Part shown: positions 51,801 through 63,400 of the stretch, in pieces | Position numbering within the stretch: the first letter of the stretch is position 1 | Layout of the letters: each line of letters opens with the position of its first letter | From: Moringa oleifera | Taxonomy: Eukaryota; Streptophyta; Magnoliopsida; Brassicales; Moringaceae | DNA: 64,000 nucleotides | Assembly (NCBI GenBank): GCA_021397835.1 | Contig: JAJFZO010000609.1 | Coordinates: forward strand, 9,364,001-9,428,000 | Direction: 5' to 3' | Notes under the pieces: generated by a model | Seen by the model: the letters and a program-made list of their open reading frames with translations, nothing else | The model's database searches: none | Told to the model about the DNA's origin: nothing | Translations under genes and position numbers: made by a program

Positions 51801-52106
51801 AATAAGACAATGAACAGAAGATCAATTCATGTAAGATTGCCCAGAAATCAAACTCCATTGTTTCTTTCCTGGAAACTGTCATTAATGTTATGCCCTTAAT
51901 GTTTCTTGTAGCTTGTACTAGTGAACCCTGTTGGAGCTGTGATGGAAAAGCTGCACCAGTCAAAGACTCTGGATTTGTTTAAACCCAAAGGACTTTATTT
52001 AACAGTTGCAGAAGCTGTGACGGACATTTCATCTTCATGGAAGCATTCGCCTTGCAGCGAGGCAAGAACAAATGGAGAAGTTGTTGATGGTCAACGAGAA
52101 GATTAA
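48779..52106 (+). CDS. SULTR3;4: SULTR3;4/SPDT-type anion transporter, 683 aa, 13 exons
   Basis: SLC26/SulP-family plasma-membrane transporter. The rice and Arabidopsis members of this subgroup (SPDT) are reported to carry phosphate to growing tissues and seed, so phosphate is a more likely substrate than sulfate; that is inference from subgroup. Exons: 48779-49138, 49264-49312, 49401-49608, 49697-49868, 49986-50051, 50154-50270, 50369-50485, 50638-50764, 50855-51141, 51305-51495, 51594-51679, 51754-51830, 51912-52106; phase is kept. Subgroup features are [32 protein letters not shown] and [11 protein letters not shown]; the STAS loop reads DTSGIDAI. Intron positions after exon 2 match the SULTR3;5 gene. 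The intron after 50764 begins with GC (ACAG|GCAAGC). Residues 153-158 read AHNGIG where relatives have a basic residue then LAVG. The C-terminus is some 30-40 residues longer than usual and hydrophilic. SULTR3;3 is the next best match. Confidence 0.93.
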
Positions 52107-52735
52107 GCTGCATTCTGAAAAGAGATTAATGGGATCCCTGGAAATGCCAAGAAGTGTCTTTGTCTCAAGCAGGACAAGGCTTCCTTGAATCTAAGTAGTT
52201 AGTTCTCTTGTTGTCTGTAATCCCAAATGCCAAATTCTGTAAAGGAACATTGGGTCCAAATTTTGAAGAACTCTTTCATGGTTGCCAATGATGCCTTACC
52301 TTATTAACTCTTGTTTTAGGGTAATTAAATGTTTTCGAAGGTACAGCAAGATTTCAGTCCTAAGGTTCAATGGCCACAGGGACTGGGCTACCTAACTACT
52401 GAGAGTTGGTTAACAGCTCCCGAGTCTACGGTTCCCTTACTTCTATTTCTACTCGGCCCAATAACTGTAGGTCACAGTAACACCCGCGCATTTTAGCATC
52501 GCAGGTCCTTCACCCCAAATGTCCCAAATCTGAACCCTAGAAAATTAGGGTTTTCTCTACCAAATTCAAGCACATTTCCTCTAAGGTTCCCAGGACCTGG
52601 GAAACTCACTGGGGAAGGAAAAATTAGTTTTTGCTGAGAAGCACACCAAGTTTTGATATCAAAACAACTTTCTGTTTGTTGTTTTTTTTTTCCTTCCCAT
52701 ATTTTAGCAACCCAGCTTTTTGCTTTTGCTTGCGC
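52107..52735. other. 3' UTR of the SULTR3;4-type gene and promoter/leader of the trihelix gene
   Basis: Tandem arrangement on the plus strand with about 630 bases between stop and start. A possible leader-intron acceptor (poly-T then TTTTAG) lies just before 52710. No other gene is seen. Confidence 0.5.
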
Positions 52736-53767
52736 ATGCAGAAGATGGGCGACACAGAAGATGATGGAAGGTACTCAGGAAAACCATACTTTCTCAATCG
52801 ACAAAAACATCATCTTTATTCTCGGCCAGTCACCAAGCCACTCGATTACTACGATGATGATGAAGAAGAAGAAGAGGACGATGAATACGAGGATTACTTC
52901 GAACACAAAGACGATCGGGATGGCATTCAAGTGGATGAATCCAGTGATCGTTTTCGTAGTTTCGAAGAAAATGAGGGTTTTGAGAGATACCCAAAAAGGC
53001 AAAGGTTAAGAAGCTCAGTCTCTGGTTATGAATTTGCATCATCGGGTGATGTACAAATGACTTCTGATTCGACAGAGCATGAGGCCTTTGTGTTACTGGA
53101 GGTGTGGGGGGATAGGTTCTTGCAGTTGGGTAGGAGGAGCTTGAGGAGTGAGGACTGGGTTGAGGTTGCGGAGAAGGTAAGCGAGGAATTGAGGATAGAG
53201 AAAACAGAGGCTCAGTGTAGGAGGATGATGGACAACTTGAAGAGGAAGTATAAGAAGGAGAAGGTGAGAGCAGAGAAACTGGGAATGAGCAAATGGGTAT
53301 TTTACAAGAAGATGGACATATTGATGGGATCCTCTTCTAGGCAAGAATGTGGATTGGCTTGTGGGTTAGATTCAGGTGAGTTTGTGTTTATGAATACAAA
53401 GGTGTATTTGGACCGGTCTAATGGCTTTGATGAAATGATGGATAGTCCAGCAGGTTCAGAGTTAGAAGATGATGATGCTGAGGGGGCTTACAATGGAGGT
53501 ACAGGGAGAAAGGGGAGGCCTGGAAAGGAGGGGATTTCATGCAATTTGCTGGCAGAATCAGTGCAGAGGTTTGGGAAGATATATGAGAAGATAGAGAGTA
53601 GTAAGAAGGAGCAAATGAATGAATTGGAGAAGATCAGGATGGACTTTAATAGGGAGTTGGAATTGCAGAAGAGGCAGATTCTGGAGAGAGCTCAGGCTGA
53701 GATCGCAAAAATACAGGAAGAGGATGATGATGAGGAGAATGATTCTGCAGAGAATCTCAGTGAATAA
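52736..53767 (+). CDS. Trihelix transcription factor, SIP1/ASIL-like clade, 343 aa, intronless coding region
   Basis: Nuclear DNA-binding protein with one Myb/SANT-like trihelix domain at about residues 113-197, showing the three spaced tryptophans (LEVWGDRFLQ, EDWVEVAEKV, SKWVFYKKMD) and a basic stretch LKRKYKKEK. Before it is a very acidic run (about 40-60, mostly Asp and Glu) and a KRQR basic cluster. The C-terminus forms a long charged helix, probably a coiled coil at about 285-330, ending in a second acidic tail. This layout is typical of the SIP1-type clade, which includes repressors of seed genes. The frame is open further upstream, but only to a TTG, and the extra residues are unlike the family; a pyrimidine tract plus TTTTAG at 52680-52709 may be an intron end in the leader. 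ATG 52736 or 52745 are the candidates. From memory the neighbour pair trihelix-MSH7 also exists in Arabidopsis (At3g24490, At3g24495). Confidence 0.88.
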   Translation: MQKMGDTEDDGRYSGKPYFLNRQKHHLYSRPVTKPLDYYDDDEEEEEDDEYEDYFEHKDDRDGIQVDESSDRFRSFEENEGFERYPKRQRLRSSVSGYEFASSGDVQMTSDSTEHEAFVLLEVWGDRFLQLGRRSLRSEDWVEVAEKVSEELRIEKTEAQCRRMMDNLKRKYKKEKVRAEKLGMSKWVFYKKMDILMGSSSRQECGLACGLDSGEFVFMNTKVYLDRSNGFDEMMDSPAGSELEDDDAEGAYNGGTGRKGRPGKEGISCNLLAESVQRFGKIYEKIESSKKEQMNELEKIRMDFNRELELQKRQILERAQAEIAKIQEEDDDEENDSAENLSE

Positions 53768-55431
53768 TTTTGGTGGGTGTCTACCTGTTGTAAAATGTTT
53801 GTTTGAGATTACATGGTATTTTAAGTTGCCTGCTGCAGTTATATAGCATTTGGATATTGGGAAGTTCTTTCTTTGTCCTTTATCTTGTAATCCCTAATGG
53901 CTTTGTTTGTAAGCATTTCCTGGGAGAAGTGACTGAAAAGGAGAGATCAAATCCATTTATTTATTTATTTTGCTTCTTTAGCATCCAAGTTTTGTTTTGG
54001 TTTCTTATTTTGGTTTATTTTCCCAGTTTTGGGTCAAGCAGAGGAGATACCTTCCTATTAGAGAGGAATATACTGTTGCTATTATTAGGCAGGTTTGGCT
54101 AATTTCTTTGATTGGGTTGTGGTGAATAGGATATTTGATTAAAACCTGTTGTTACCAAATGATACAAATGTAACCTGTGCACCAAGAGTGCTAGAGAACT
54201 TTTAAGTGCCATTGAGAATTTAGTTGAGTGTAGTAGTTGAAAAGGTCTATAAGATTTAAATTTAAGGGCTCATGATTTGGTGATCTTATATGACTGCAAT
54301 TTGAGAGACATACAGTAGCAATATAGGAATAGAAGATATAGAAGAGTCATTGAATGAATGCCTGGCCTGTTTCGGTGGAATGAAAGAGGTATAAAGTTGT
54401 TGCTCCATCCTTCTCCTCTCTCTCTCTCTCTCTCTCTCTCTGTGCAAGCAGTAATCTCATATCTTCAAGGCAATGGTGAAACTCAAGTCTTTTAAAAACA
54501 TGACATAAATAGATGCTGATGATTCTTCATGCACCCGTCTTTATGTTGGTTGCTTCTTGGGGTTTAATCATCTTTGTTTAGCTGTCTCGTTCTGTTAGAT
54601 CATAGGGTATATCTGTGCTTGCTTTTGGCACGTTATACTTGTGCTACTTGGTCACTTCTTTTCTTATTTGACTTTAGTATAATTTTGTGCCTATAGAGGG
54701 ACTCCTTAATATATATTATGGAGGATGAGATTTTTTTCTAAGTGAGAAAGGTTATGTAGAGTTTATAAAAATCTTAACCTTGAAATAACTAATCATAAGT
54801 AATATAGGAGGCAGCCTTTGGTGCTATTTGTATTTTAACAAACGTATATATCAGGTCTTGACGAAAGCTTGAATTGTTGTTTTTCAGTTTTGATAAACTG
54901 TCTAAGAATTTCATTGCTGAAACTTTCATCGCATGAGACTGCAATGTCTTTGGATTCTTTATGTTGATTAAGATATTGCTGATACTCCATTAAGTTGATC
55001 TTCTAATTCATTGTATGATTTGTACATTGGGATATTTCCAGTTGAAAATTACTTTCTCTTGGCAATTAAACTTTGGACAGGATGATGACACTTGAGTTCT
55101 ACTATAACTTTTTTGGACAAAGGATGCTTGTTTTGCCTTTTTGGTAGACTGGTGGAAACATACTGTGACGATACCGGTTGATTATGTTGGTTTAGAGATG
55201 CATTTGAGTTCTCTCTCTTAGGGTTGGTGTTGGAAATGTTCAGATTGTTCAATTTACTATTGATAAAGAAGTAAAAGTTTACTGTTGAAATTGGTAAGAG
55301 CTTGAGGCTTGTGTAATAGTTTACATGTACCCAGATGTGGATAAGGCTGAAAACAGAGAAAAATAAACAAGCAACACTGGCTCCCTACTTTGCTGCTGCT
55401 GTTAAACTAACCAGCTAACCTTTCTTGAAGA
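53768..55431. other. Convergent 3' region between trihelix and GNL2 genes
   Basis: Trihelix 3' UTR followed by spacer with a CT microsatellite at 54416-54443. No further gene recognised. Confidence 0.5.
54416..54443 (+). repeat. CT microsatellite
   Basis: About thirteen CT/TC repeats in the spacer between converging genes. Confidence 0.88.
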
Positions 55432-58400
55432 CTACATTTCTTCCTCAGGAAACAGCTCCTCTTTCAGTGAAGGAGCTATCCATTGTATCTGAATATAGGT
55501 TATCTCCCATAGATCTTCACCTTCTTTTTGAACCAAAATCTCCCTTTCTTTCATTGTTCTGATCATGTTTCTCAAGAAGTCTGGTACTACCTCTTGCAAT
55601 TTCGTCTCACCGTATGGACCCAGATCGGCTTTCATGCATGTGTCCATTCTTCTCAAGACTCCTAACCAGAATGTCCTAAACTCAGAACTCCCTGCAATCT
55701 GCTTTAAGTACTGCATGTACACATCTGCCAAGAGATCCATGGCAATCTTCAAAGTCCCTTCCATGCTTCTCATCTCCCTTTCTGCATTCTCACGCCTCGA
55801 GTACTCCAGCATCTTCTCATGCAGATCATCAACCATCGCAAATATCACAAGATTGAAAAAGTTAATGCAGTTGGTAGATGTGAAGTCCAGCTCTTCAGCT
55901 ATTGTGAAGCTCTTCTGTAAAGCCAAGACTGCTTTGTTTCTTATCTCTTCTCGCCGTGCTAAGCTGGTTTTTCTTAGTGCTTCTCCTAGTTTGACAAACA
56001 AAGTCATGGCAAAGTTAGTACCTTTGGAGCATTCTTCTAATGATGAATTGCTTGTATTGCTTGCAACACTGTAATTGTTCCCAGGCTCCGAGCAGGCATT
56101 CTTATGCCATTGGATCAGCAAGTTCACCGATTTTGCCATCAGATCCAGAATTTGCAAATTCTTATCCAGTGGGCTGTTCTTAAGTGCTACAAAACCAAAA
56201 GCACAATCAATGCAGTAACTGTAGTTTATCCTGGAAACATGGCTGGAATCAGACAGCAACATGATTAGAGTCTCCACTGCCTGATCATAGGTTTCTGGGT
56301 GCCGGCCACATATTGACAATAAATGGAGGACTGACTTCCATCCAAGTTGGGACTGCAAGTTTGCAGGGTACTCGATCAGAACCTTGCTCACTGACTGTGT
56401 TATGGACTCACAACAAGTGTCTAGAATTTCTTTGTCAAGCTTCCACATTAAGTTTATGGACTTGAAAATGAGCTCCTCAGGCAACCGTTCTGCTTGGTAG
56501 GAAGCAAGAAGCTTCAGACATATCTTGAAAAGGCCAAGAATGGCTTTTTCTGTAAATGGTATTGTGGAAAACAGAGGGAATTGGGCAACTCCTAACAAAT
56601 AATCATGGAATGCCGGCCAAAATGACTGGAATCTCTGAATGTTGGACAAGGAAATAGAAACTATCAAATCCCAACAGAACCCAATCGTATCTTCTTCTTC
56701 AACAGGAGTGCTAAACTTTTGGCCTTTTCCACCAGCTGCGAATATCAGTGAACGCCCAAGATTGAGAAAAGACTCATCAGGCAAGCAAGAACTGTTTCGG
56801 AAAATGTTCCCAACTTGGCATTGTTTGATAACCTTCAGATTCTGTTCAAATTCATTTATGCCAAGTGATACAGAATCTTCCATGCTTTCCAGAGACAGAA
56901 AATGAGAGAACCTACTGACAATGCCGGAATTTAGACGCTTGCCAAATTTGGCATCATGTGTGGGAAAAATTACTCCTGATTCGGATCTCGAGTGTGGTGG
57001 TCTATCAGATGTTGAGGTGGAAGCTGCATCAAATTCAATCACAGTTTGAGGAAGTAGCTTAAGCTTCTTGAGTTTCAACAGGCAGTCAACAATGTTTCTC
57101 CAGCCACCTCGGATTGAGTCTCCAAAGTTGTTTGCAATGGTGAAAACTGCAAGTGTCGCCATTCTTGGTTTCATATCATGACTGAAGGAAAACAATGTCT
57201 CCTCTGGAGTGGCATAAGGATTTAACAGTGTAGTGAATTTGCAGAAAGAGGCAATGAGCTCATCAAGGGTGTCTTCAAGTCCACACTGAGCTATCCTGGC
57301 CACCGAGATCAACCCTTCAATGCATTCATGAAGGATTTCATCTTCATCTGCGTGGTCAAAGAACGCAGAAAGAGCTGCAACTGATGGACCTGCAATGCAG
57401 GCAAACATATCTCTTCCCAGTCGATGATCAAAATCACAAAGGTTGAAGGGCTGCATTATTTTGGACCGGTTCATGAGCTCAATCCACCTGTTTGGGTTCA
57501 TTTCTACCGGACCAGAGTGACCAGACATTGTGAATGCATTTGCTGCAATGGAATGAAAAATGTCCGACAGGTACTCTCTGGGAAAATCTCTTCCTCCATT
57601 GATACCTCTGTTGTTCCTGATGAACTCCTCTTCCGTCATCTTTCTCTTTACTTGAGGATTGTGTTGATCAGTATTGAGCATAATGAGGGAGTAGCAGAAA
57701 ATGAAAAGGGCGTCTTTGGTTGCAAATATTTCTGAGGATTGTTGCTCATAAAATCTCTCTGAGAATGCTTGTACAACACGGTGAATTTTCTGGGACTCTC
57801 CTGGCAACCGAAATGTCTCCAGATAAGTTCGGAAAGCTGCATCAAGAGTCATCCCTGTAAATTCAAATGTCTGAGTGAATTCTTGAAGAACTTGAATGTT
57901 GAACTCATCAGGATCCCCAAGATAATCCCCAATTTTTGCCTTGTCTAGGCTGGGGGTGTACCGGAAGAAGAAAGCATACGCTTTTGGATCAGGAGGTTCA
58001 CTGATCAATCCACTAAGTTTTAAGTACTCAAGACCTTTCTTCTCATCTCGATTAAAATGATTTGCAGCAATCAATATCTTCCTTTTCTGTAATTTCTTTT
58101 CCCTTGTGTACTCCACCCAAGTCCCTGCTTCGTCTTTGGGCTTCTCTAGCCAGAAGGGTCTGCTCTCACTGATTTCAACCAGGTCTGGCCCAGAGGAGCC
58201 TGAATCAATTTCTCTGTCAATATGATCTGCTATGTTGTGAATCATGATCAGAAGTCCTTCAAAGGATTGAATCTGTAAAGAGGTCAAAGGGCCAGATGCT
58301 GGAAAGGAGTGCTTGCACAGCAGTTTCCCAATCTCCTCAAACAAACTTCGACAAATGGGATCACAATCATAATTCACATAGACTTCAAATATGAACGTGG

Positions 58401-59686
58401 GTTGTCTGCAGAAATTTATCATTCCTTCAATGCCTACCTCTTGGAGTTGGACAGAGCTACCAAAAGCTACATATCTTAACAACACGAACGAGAAGAATGC
58501 TTCCAGCTGGAGGCGAATGAACCTGCAAATGCAAAATAAACCTTTAGAATTTCCAGTTTTTGTTATGTCTAATACAAAGAAAAAGAAGTAGATTTGGTTT
58601 TTTGAATCATAACCTGCGAAGAAAGTGATAGACATTCAATACGGTACTGCAAATCATGGACAGGACAAGTGGACTTGAACCAATTCCGTAGTGGATCAAA
58701 TGGTGAAATAGATCATCTTGAATCATCCTCAGGAGTTTGGAGTGCTTTGTGATATCATCGCCGCTGAGTTCTATTGCTGCATTGATCAGAACCAATGCAA
58801 AAAGCTGAACATCTTCATCAGCAGTACGAGAAGCAGTCCCTTCTGTCTCCACAATTTCCACCACATTTAGCAACGAACACAAGAAATGAAATATATCAAC
58901 AGCACAACGAACGCCATACCCTGAATCCAGATCAGCATCATCAGTATCAGATTCAGACTCCGCCTCTTTAACCTCGAATTCTGGCAACCGAGAAAAGATT
59001 ATCTGAATCAGGTCATGCATTGTGTATCTCGCGCTGCGCTGAAGCAAATCCCCTCTGCTTGCAGATTGTTGAACAACCTGGAAGCACGTATTGATAATGG
59101 TACAAACTGCCTGATCGGTGAGCAAGACGGAAGCAGGATGCCTCATGATTCCTGTCAAAACCTGCAGAATCTTCATCATCACTGCATCCTCGGAAACCGG
59201 GTCAGTTTTCTCCAGACGGCAACCTGTGATTCCGGTGACGATGGAATTCATCGCATCCTTCGCCCCTGGAGTCTTCTCATCGAAGATTTCAAGCTTGATA
59301 ATCTTCAGAATGGCTGACAGGGCAACGGCTGTGCCTACCGCTGGAATATCGTCGCTTTGCGTGACATCAAGGAACGGCGAAAGGTAGATGGAGGGGTCAA
59401 TGGTTCGCCATTCTTGTTGAGGATTGAAGATGAGAGCGCGCAGGGATTTCAAGGATTGTTGGACTGCAGAGTCACAGCAGTCGTCCTGGGGAGAAAGGTA
59501 TTGGGTGGTAGGATCCTGCGGTCGTCTTATCACGGCAAGGACGGCTCCTACCTCGGTGTTTAACATGCAAGAGAGACCGAGCTCTTTCCTTTTGGATTTC
59601 GTAGTATCTTTCTTTCTTTGTCGGCATGATGTGCAGTTATGGCAGTTGCTTTCTTCTCCCTGATTTTGATCTGATGGGTTCTTCAT
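55432..59686 (-). CDS. GNL2: GNOM-like ARF guanine-nucleotide exchange factor GNL2, 1387 aa, two exons
   Basis: Large GBF1-class ARF-GEF that activates ARF GTPases for vesicle traffic; Arabidopsis GNL2 is needed for pollen germination and tube growth. Exons 58614-59686 and 55432-58522 join at an Arg codon (AG|G) across a 91-bp intron. The N-terminal DCB part begins near KRKELGLSCMLNTEVGAVLA and continues past IFNPQQEWRTIDPS; the HUS box NYDCD is at about residue 408. The Sec7 domain spans roughly 499-690 with the catalytic Glu at about 600 in FRLPGESQKI and YSLIMLNTDQHN at about 635-646. HDS-type helical repeats follow to the end, with FGDSIRGGWRNIVDCLLKL just after Sec7. Length is close to the Arabidopsis protein. 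The acidic insert ESESDTDDADLDSGYG in the first exon is also GNL2-like and separates it from GNOM and GNL1. It lies head-to-tail with MSH7, 810 bases downstream of its stop. Confidence 0.95.
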
Positions 59687-60496
59687 TTTGGGTGCAAGAG
59701 GAAATGGAAAACGGTTTCAGGAAGTTCAAAAATCAGTTAGGAACGGAAGTTTGGCAATGACCATTTTGCCATCAGAGACTGTAGCACCCACAAAAACAAG
59801 AAGAATACAAGAGGACAAAGGTGGAGGGCGTTCTAGGAATGATGAAAATTTGTCTTTTGAATTATCTGAGGAGTGTCAAGCATGGATCGTGGAGGAGGAA
59901 GAATGCTGTCCGGATTCCTTGCTAAACAAGATGTTGATGTAACATAAATAGATTTGTGGTTAAGGATGATAGTTGAAGAGTTCCACCACTAATTTCTCCT
60001 AGTTTCGTTCAGTTCTGTTGGCCACACTGCTCAGAAATGTCAGTGGCACTAGGTTAGCCAACAAGTAATGTCATATTTATGCACAGGTGGGTGCGGGCTG
60101 CCTGCACAATACAAACATGCATTGTAAAGATAAACCATGCAATTTTGAGAAGCCAGTTGTAAAGATAAACCCATTAAATAGATAGATTGTTTTAGCTACT
60201 GATGAGGAAAAAGGGAAGAGGAAGACGAAGCACTATAAAGAGCTCTAGGAGCATGGAGCCACCTCTCCATAATCGAAAGGAAGCATTGCTTTTAAGTCTG
60301 TGTTGACCTGAAAAATGAGAAGATTGAATCAACTGGCATCACAAATCAGATTACAGGCACCAGTTTTTAAACCAATACCTAAACAGTGGAGAGATAAAAG
60401 ATGCATAAATCTACTTTTGGATTCCCTACATAACATGCCAACAAAAAACATTTTCAGAACTAGACTTGCCACTGCAATCTACCTCATCCTTCATCC
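59687..60496. other. Short intergenic region: GNL2 promoter and MSH7 3' UTR
   Basis: Between the MSH7 stop and the GNL2 ATG on the same strand. An 84-codon plus-strand frame at 59688-59942 starts back to back with GNL2 but has no recognisable domain. Confidence 0.5.
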
Positions 60497-63400
60497 TCAG
60501 TTGCACAATCTATATGAGTTCTTTAGCTCATGCCACAAGCAAAATAATGTATCGTAGGTCTCCTCATCCTCAAGATTAGAATCAGCTATCTGTGAGATGC
60601 TCACTAAGTTCTTCAACCACTCTTCATGAAGACTTGAGAACTCTGATCTCTGTTCACTTGATCTGAAACTTTCTCCAATTGACTTCTTCATGGCTTGGCC
60701 AGCTTGTGAAGCTGCTTCAACTACTCGTTCTGGAATTCCAGCCATGACTGCCACTTGCAATCCATAACTCTCTGGGCAAGCTCCAGCAGTAAGCCGATAT
60801 AGAAAAACTAGATCTTGATCATCTTTGGAACGGCTTTCAGATTTCAACTTAAAAGCACATGCCATGTGTTGTAGCATAACATGTGGATGAGATGCAAATT
60901 CCTTGGTGAGCTGGTGGTAATGTGTTGCAAATAGTAATCGGCAGTTAACCTTTTCAACCAGATGACGGAATACCTAGACACAGGAATGATAATATAGTCT
61001 TCAACCAGATAATTAAACTAACAATGTGTTAGCAGTTACAACTTCATTAGAGGTCGAGAAGTTAATTTCAAAGGCATTCCAAATTCTCAACTAAAATTGG
61101 CCTCGGGAATAAATCCACTCAATGCCACGAACATTATGCATCATTCTAAACTAATTCACCGGAATTATATATACTTCCAATTCATAAGCTTAAGAATTCA
61201 TAGGGGCTCTGCTCTTCATGAGGCCAAAACTAAATGATTAGGTGATCATGATGATGCAGTACTCCCTAAGTGTCATAACAATGTCTATTTAATCGTATCC
61301 AATTGCTTAGAGTCCATATGTTTCATATGAGTTATCTACTCATTACATGGCTTAATCAGAAAAATCCAGAATACTTCAAGGAGACATGTAAACCCATTTT
61401 AAGATGAGATTTAGACGCATAAATTTAATTTCCAAGAGCTGCAATTTGGAAAGTAGATTCTTCTAATCTATGTGGACAAGCAAGAGAAATTTCAATAGAC
61501 CAGTAAAAGATTAGAAATCTCACAGCATATGCAATGGCATATCCATCAAAAGTGCTTGTTCCTCGCCCTAGTTCATCAAGAAGAACTAGAGAATCTTGAG
61601 TAGCATTTTGAAGAACTGATGCTGTTTCCGTGCACTCAACCAGGAAAGTACCTGCAAAATTGGGTTAAGTAAAATCCGGTTTTGCAACTCAAAAAAGCCT
61701 GTGCCTATCTCTGTTTCTGCAGATAGAGGAAAATACTTCATTTCGCATTACTTCCAAACCTAAAGCTTTGAATTATTTGGATGTAAGCATCCAATCAACT
61801 ATACACATTAATGTGGCCAAATCTTCTAAATTATAGACAAGCAACAAATTTTAGTTCACTATAATAATTTAGTAAAAATATATTCTGCTCAGAAACTGAA
61901 TGTGTCCATAGAGTCCTATCCAAGGAGTATGAGGCCTTCTCAGTCCTGGTTAAATCTAGTACATCCCAAATTATACTGACATACTTCATTTAATATTAAT
62001 TGATGACAATTTTCTCAAAATCGTCACATAACAAAAGCAATCTGTGGTATTTGCTCAAGTCTTCCATCAATTCTTAGCTTAGAAAAAGAAAATCAAATAT
62101 AACAGTGCTAGGTCAACCATGACAAGTTACCAATCAACTACAAGCTCTCACAGTCCTATAGTCCCATTGCCACAGTTGCATCAGCATGACCACAGCATTA
62201 TTAATATACTCCAACAACCTTCGAGACAGTTGCTGTCATTTCTCTAGGTGAATGCTCTGCATGCCATATTCTGCAAATTTCTTATCTTAGAGATTGAAGC
62301 ATGATGCATTGATTATTTGCCTCAACTACAGTTGTGTATGAACCCAGCATGTCAAGTTTCACAACAGGATCTTGGACCAATAGATGAGTAAAAGTGTTCA
62401 ATAAAACTGAAAAACTCTCAATGTTATGAAGAACTTACTCTCCCCTGTCATGATTCGATCAGTGGCTCCAAGCCTCGTGAAAATAACATCCACAAGTGAC
62501 ACAACACACATCTCACAGGGCACATAACAGCCCAGCTGCAAATCAGAAAATTGAAGACGAAGGGGAAATAAGGCTACTGTCAAAACACATTATCCACAAC
62601 CCCTGATAGAAATTGTTCATTGGCTATCATACTTGGTTATGAACGGCAAAACATACCTGGGCCATTATAACAGCAAGGCATGTAGCCCGTAGAAGAGTTG
62701 ATTTCCCTCCCATATTTGGTCCAGTCAATAACAATGCGTGGGGATGATAGCCATCTGAGTCCTCACCCAGTAGCATGTCATTTGGGACAGGCAGTCCTCC
62801 ATTCTCCCCAAGAGCAAAGGGATGCCAAAGCCCTTTGATTTTAAGCGTTGGTCCTCTTGTTTCTTCATTCAAAGGTGTGATTTTTGATTCAGGCAAAATA
62901 ACAGGTCTGGACATAGCTCCAGATGATAAACTTGCCGTGATTGCAAAAGATCTTAGCACATCGATGCAACTGATAGCATGAATTACTTCACACCATTCAG
63001 TAGCTTTCTCAATAAATAATTCAATCAGTATAGAAAGGGTTTCAGCATCCGTATCCGTTGTATCATGGTTCTAGCAAAAAACATTATGTCAGAGACTTAA
63101 CCAGAATTAAGCACCAAAACCATTAGATAAAGCAATTGGAAGCAAAAAAGCAATCAATTTTTATAAATAAAAAAACAAAAAAGTTGAATTTTCTGAAGAA
63201 AATAACATCTTTAAACATATACAATGAATTACCTACGTGGTACCACTGAGACACTTATGAGAGGTGGAACTTCATTTATCATAAAAGAGGTCATAAATGT
63301 CTGGCTCACTAGTAATACTTAAAAATTATTATCTATCAAAAATTGAAATTTAAAAAATCCAACAAAGGAATGTAAAACTGAGCACACGAAAATAGTTTCT

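Noticed and set aside
52631..52735. 35-codon N-terminal extension of the trihelix protein
   Set aside because: It starts with TTG and gives a hydrophobic leader unlike a nuclear factor; it contains a likely leader-intron acceptor.
55565..56074. 169-codon plus-strand frame
   Set aside because: Antisense shadow of the GNL2 second exon.
58523..58613. Read-through between the two GNL2 exons
   Set aside because: This 91-bp stretch has GT-AG borders and its translation is unrelated to the family; splicing restores the conserved LRRF(I/M)RLQLEAFF region.
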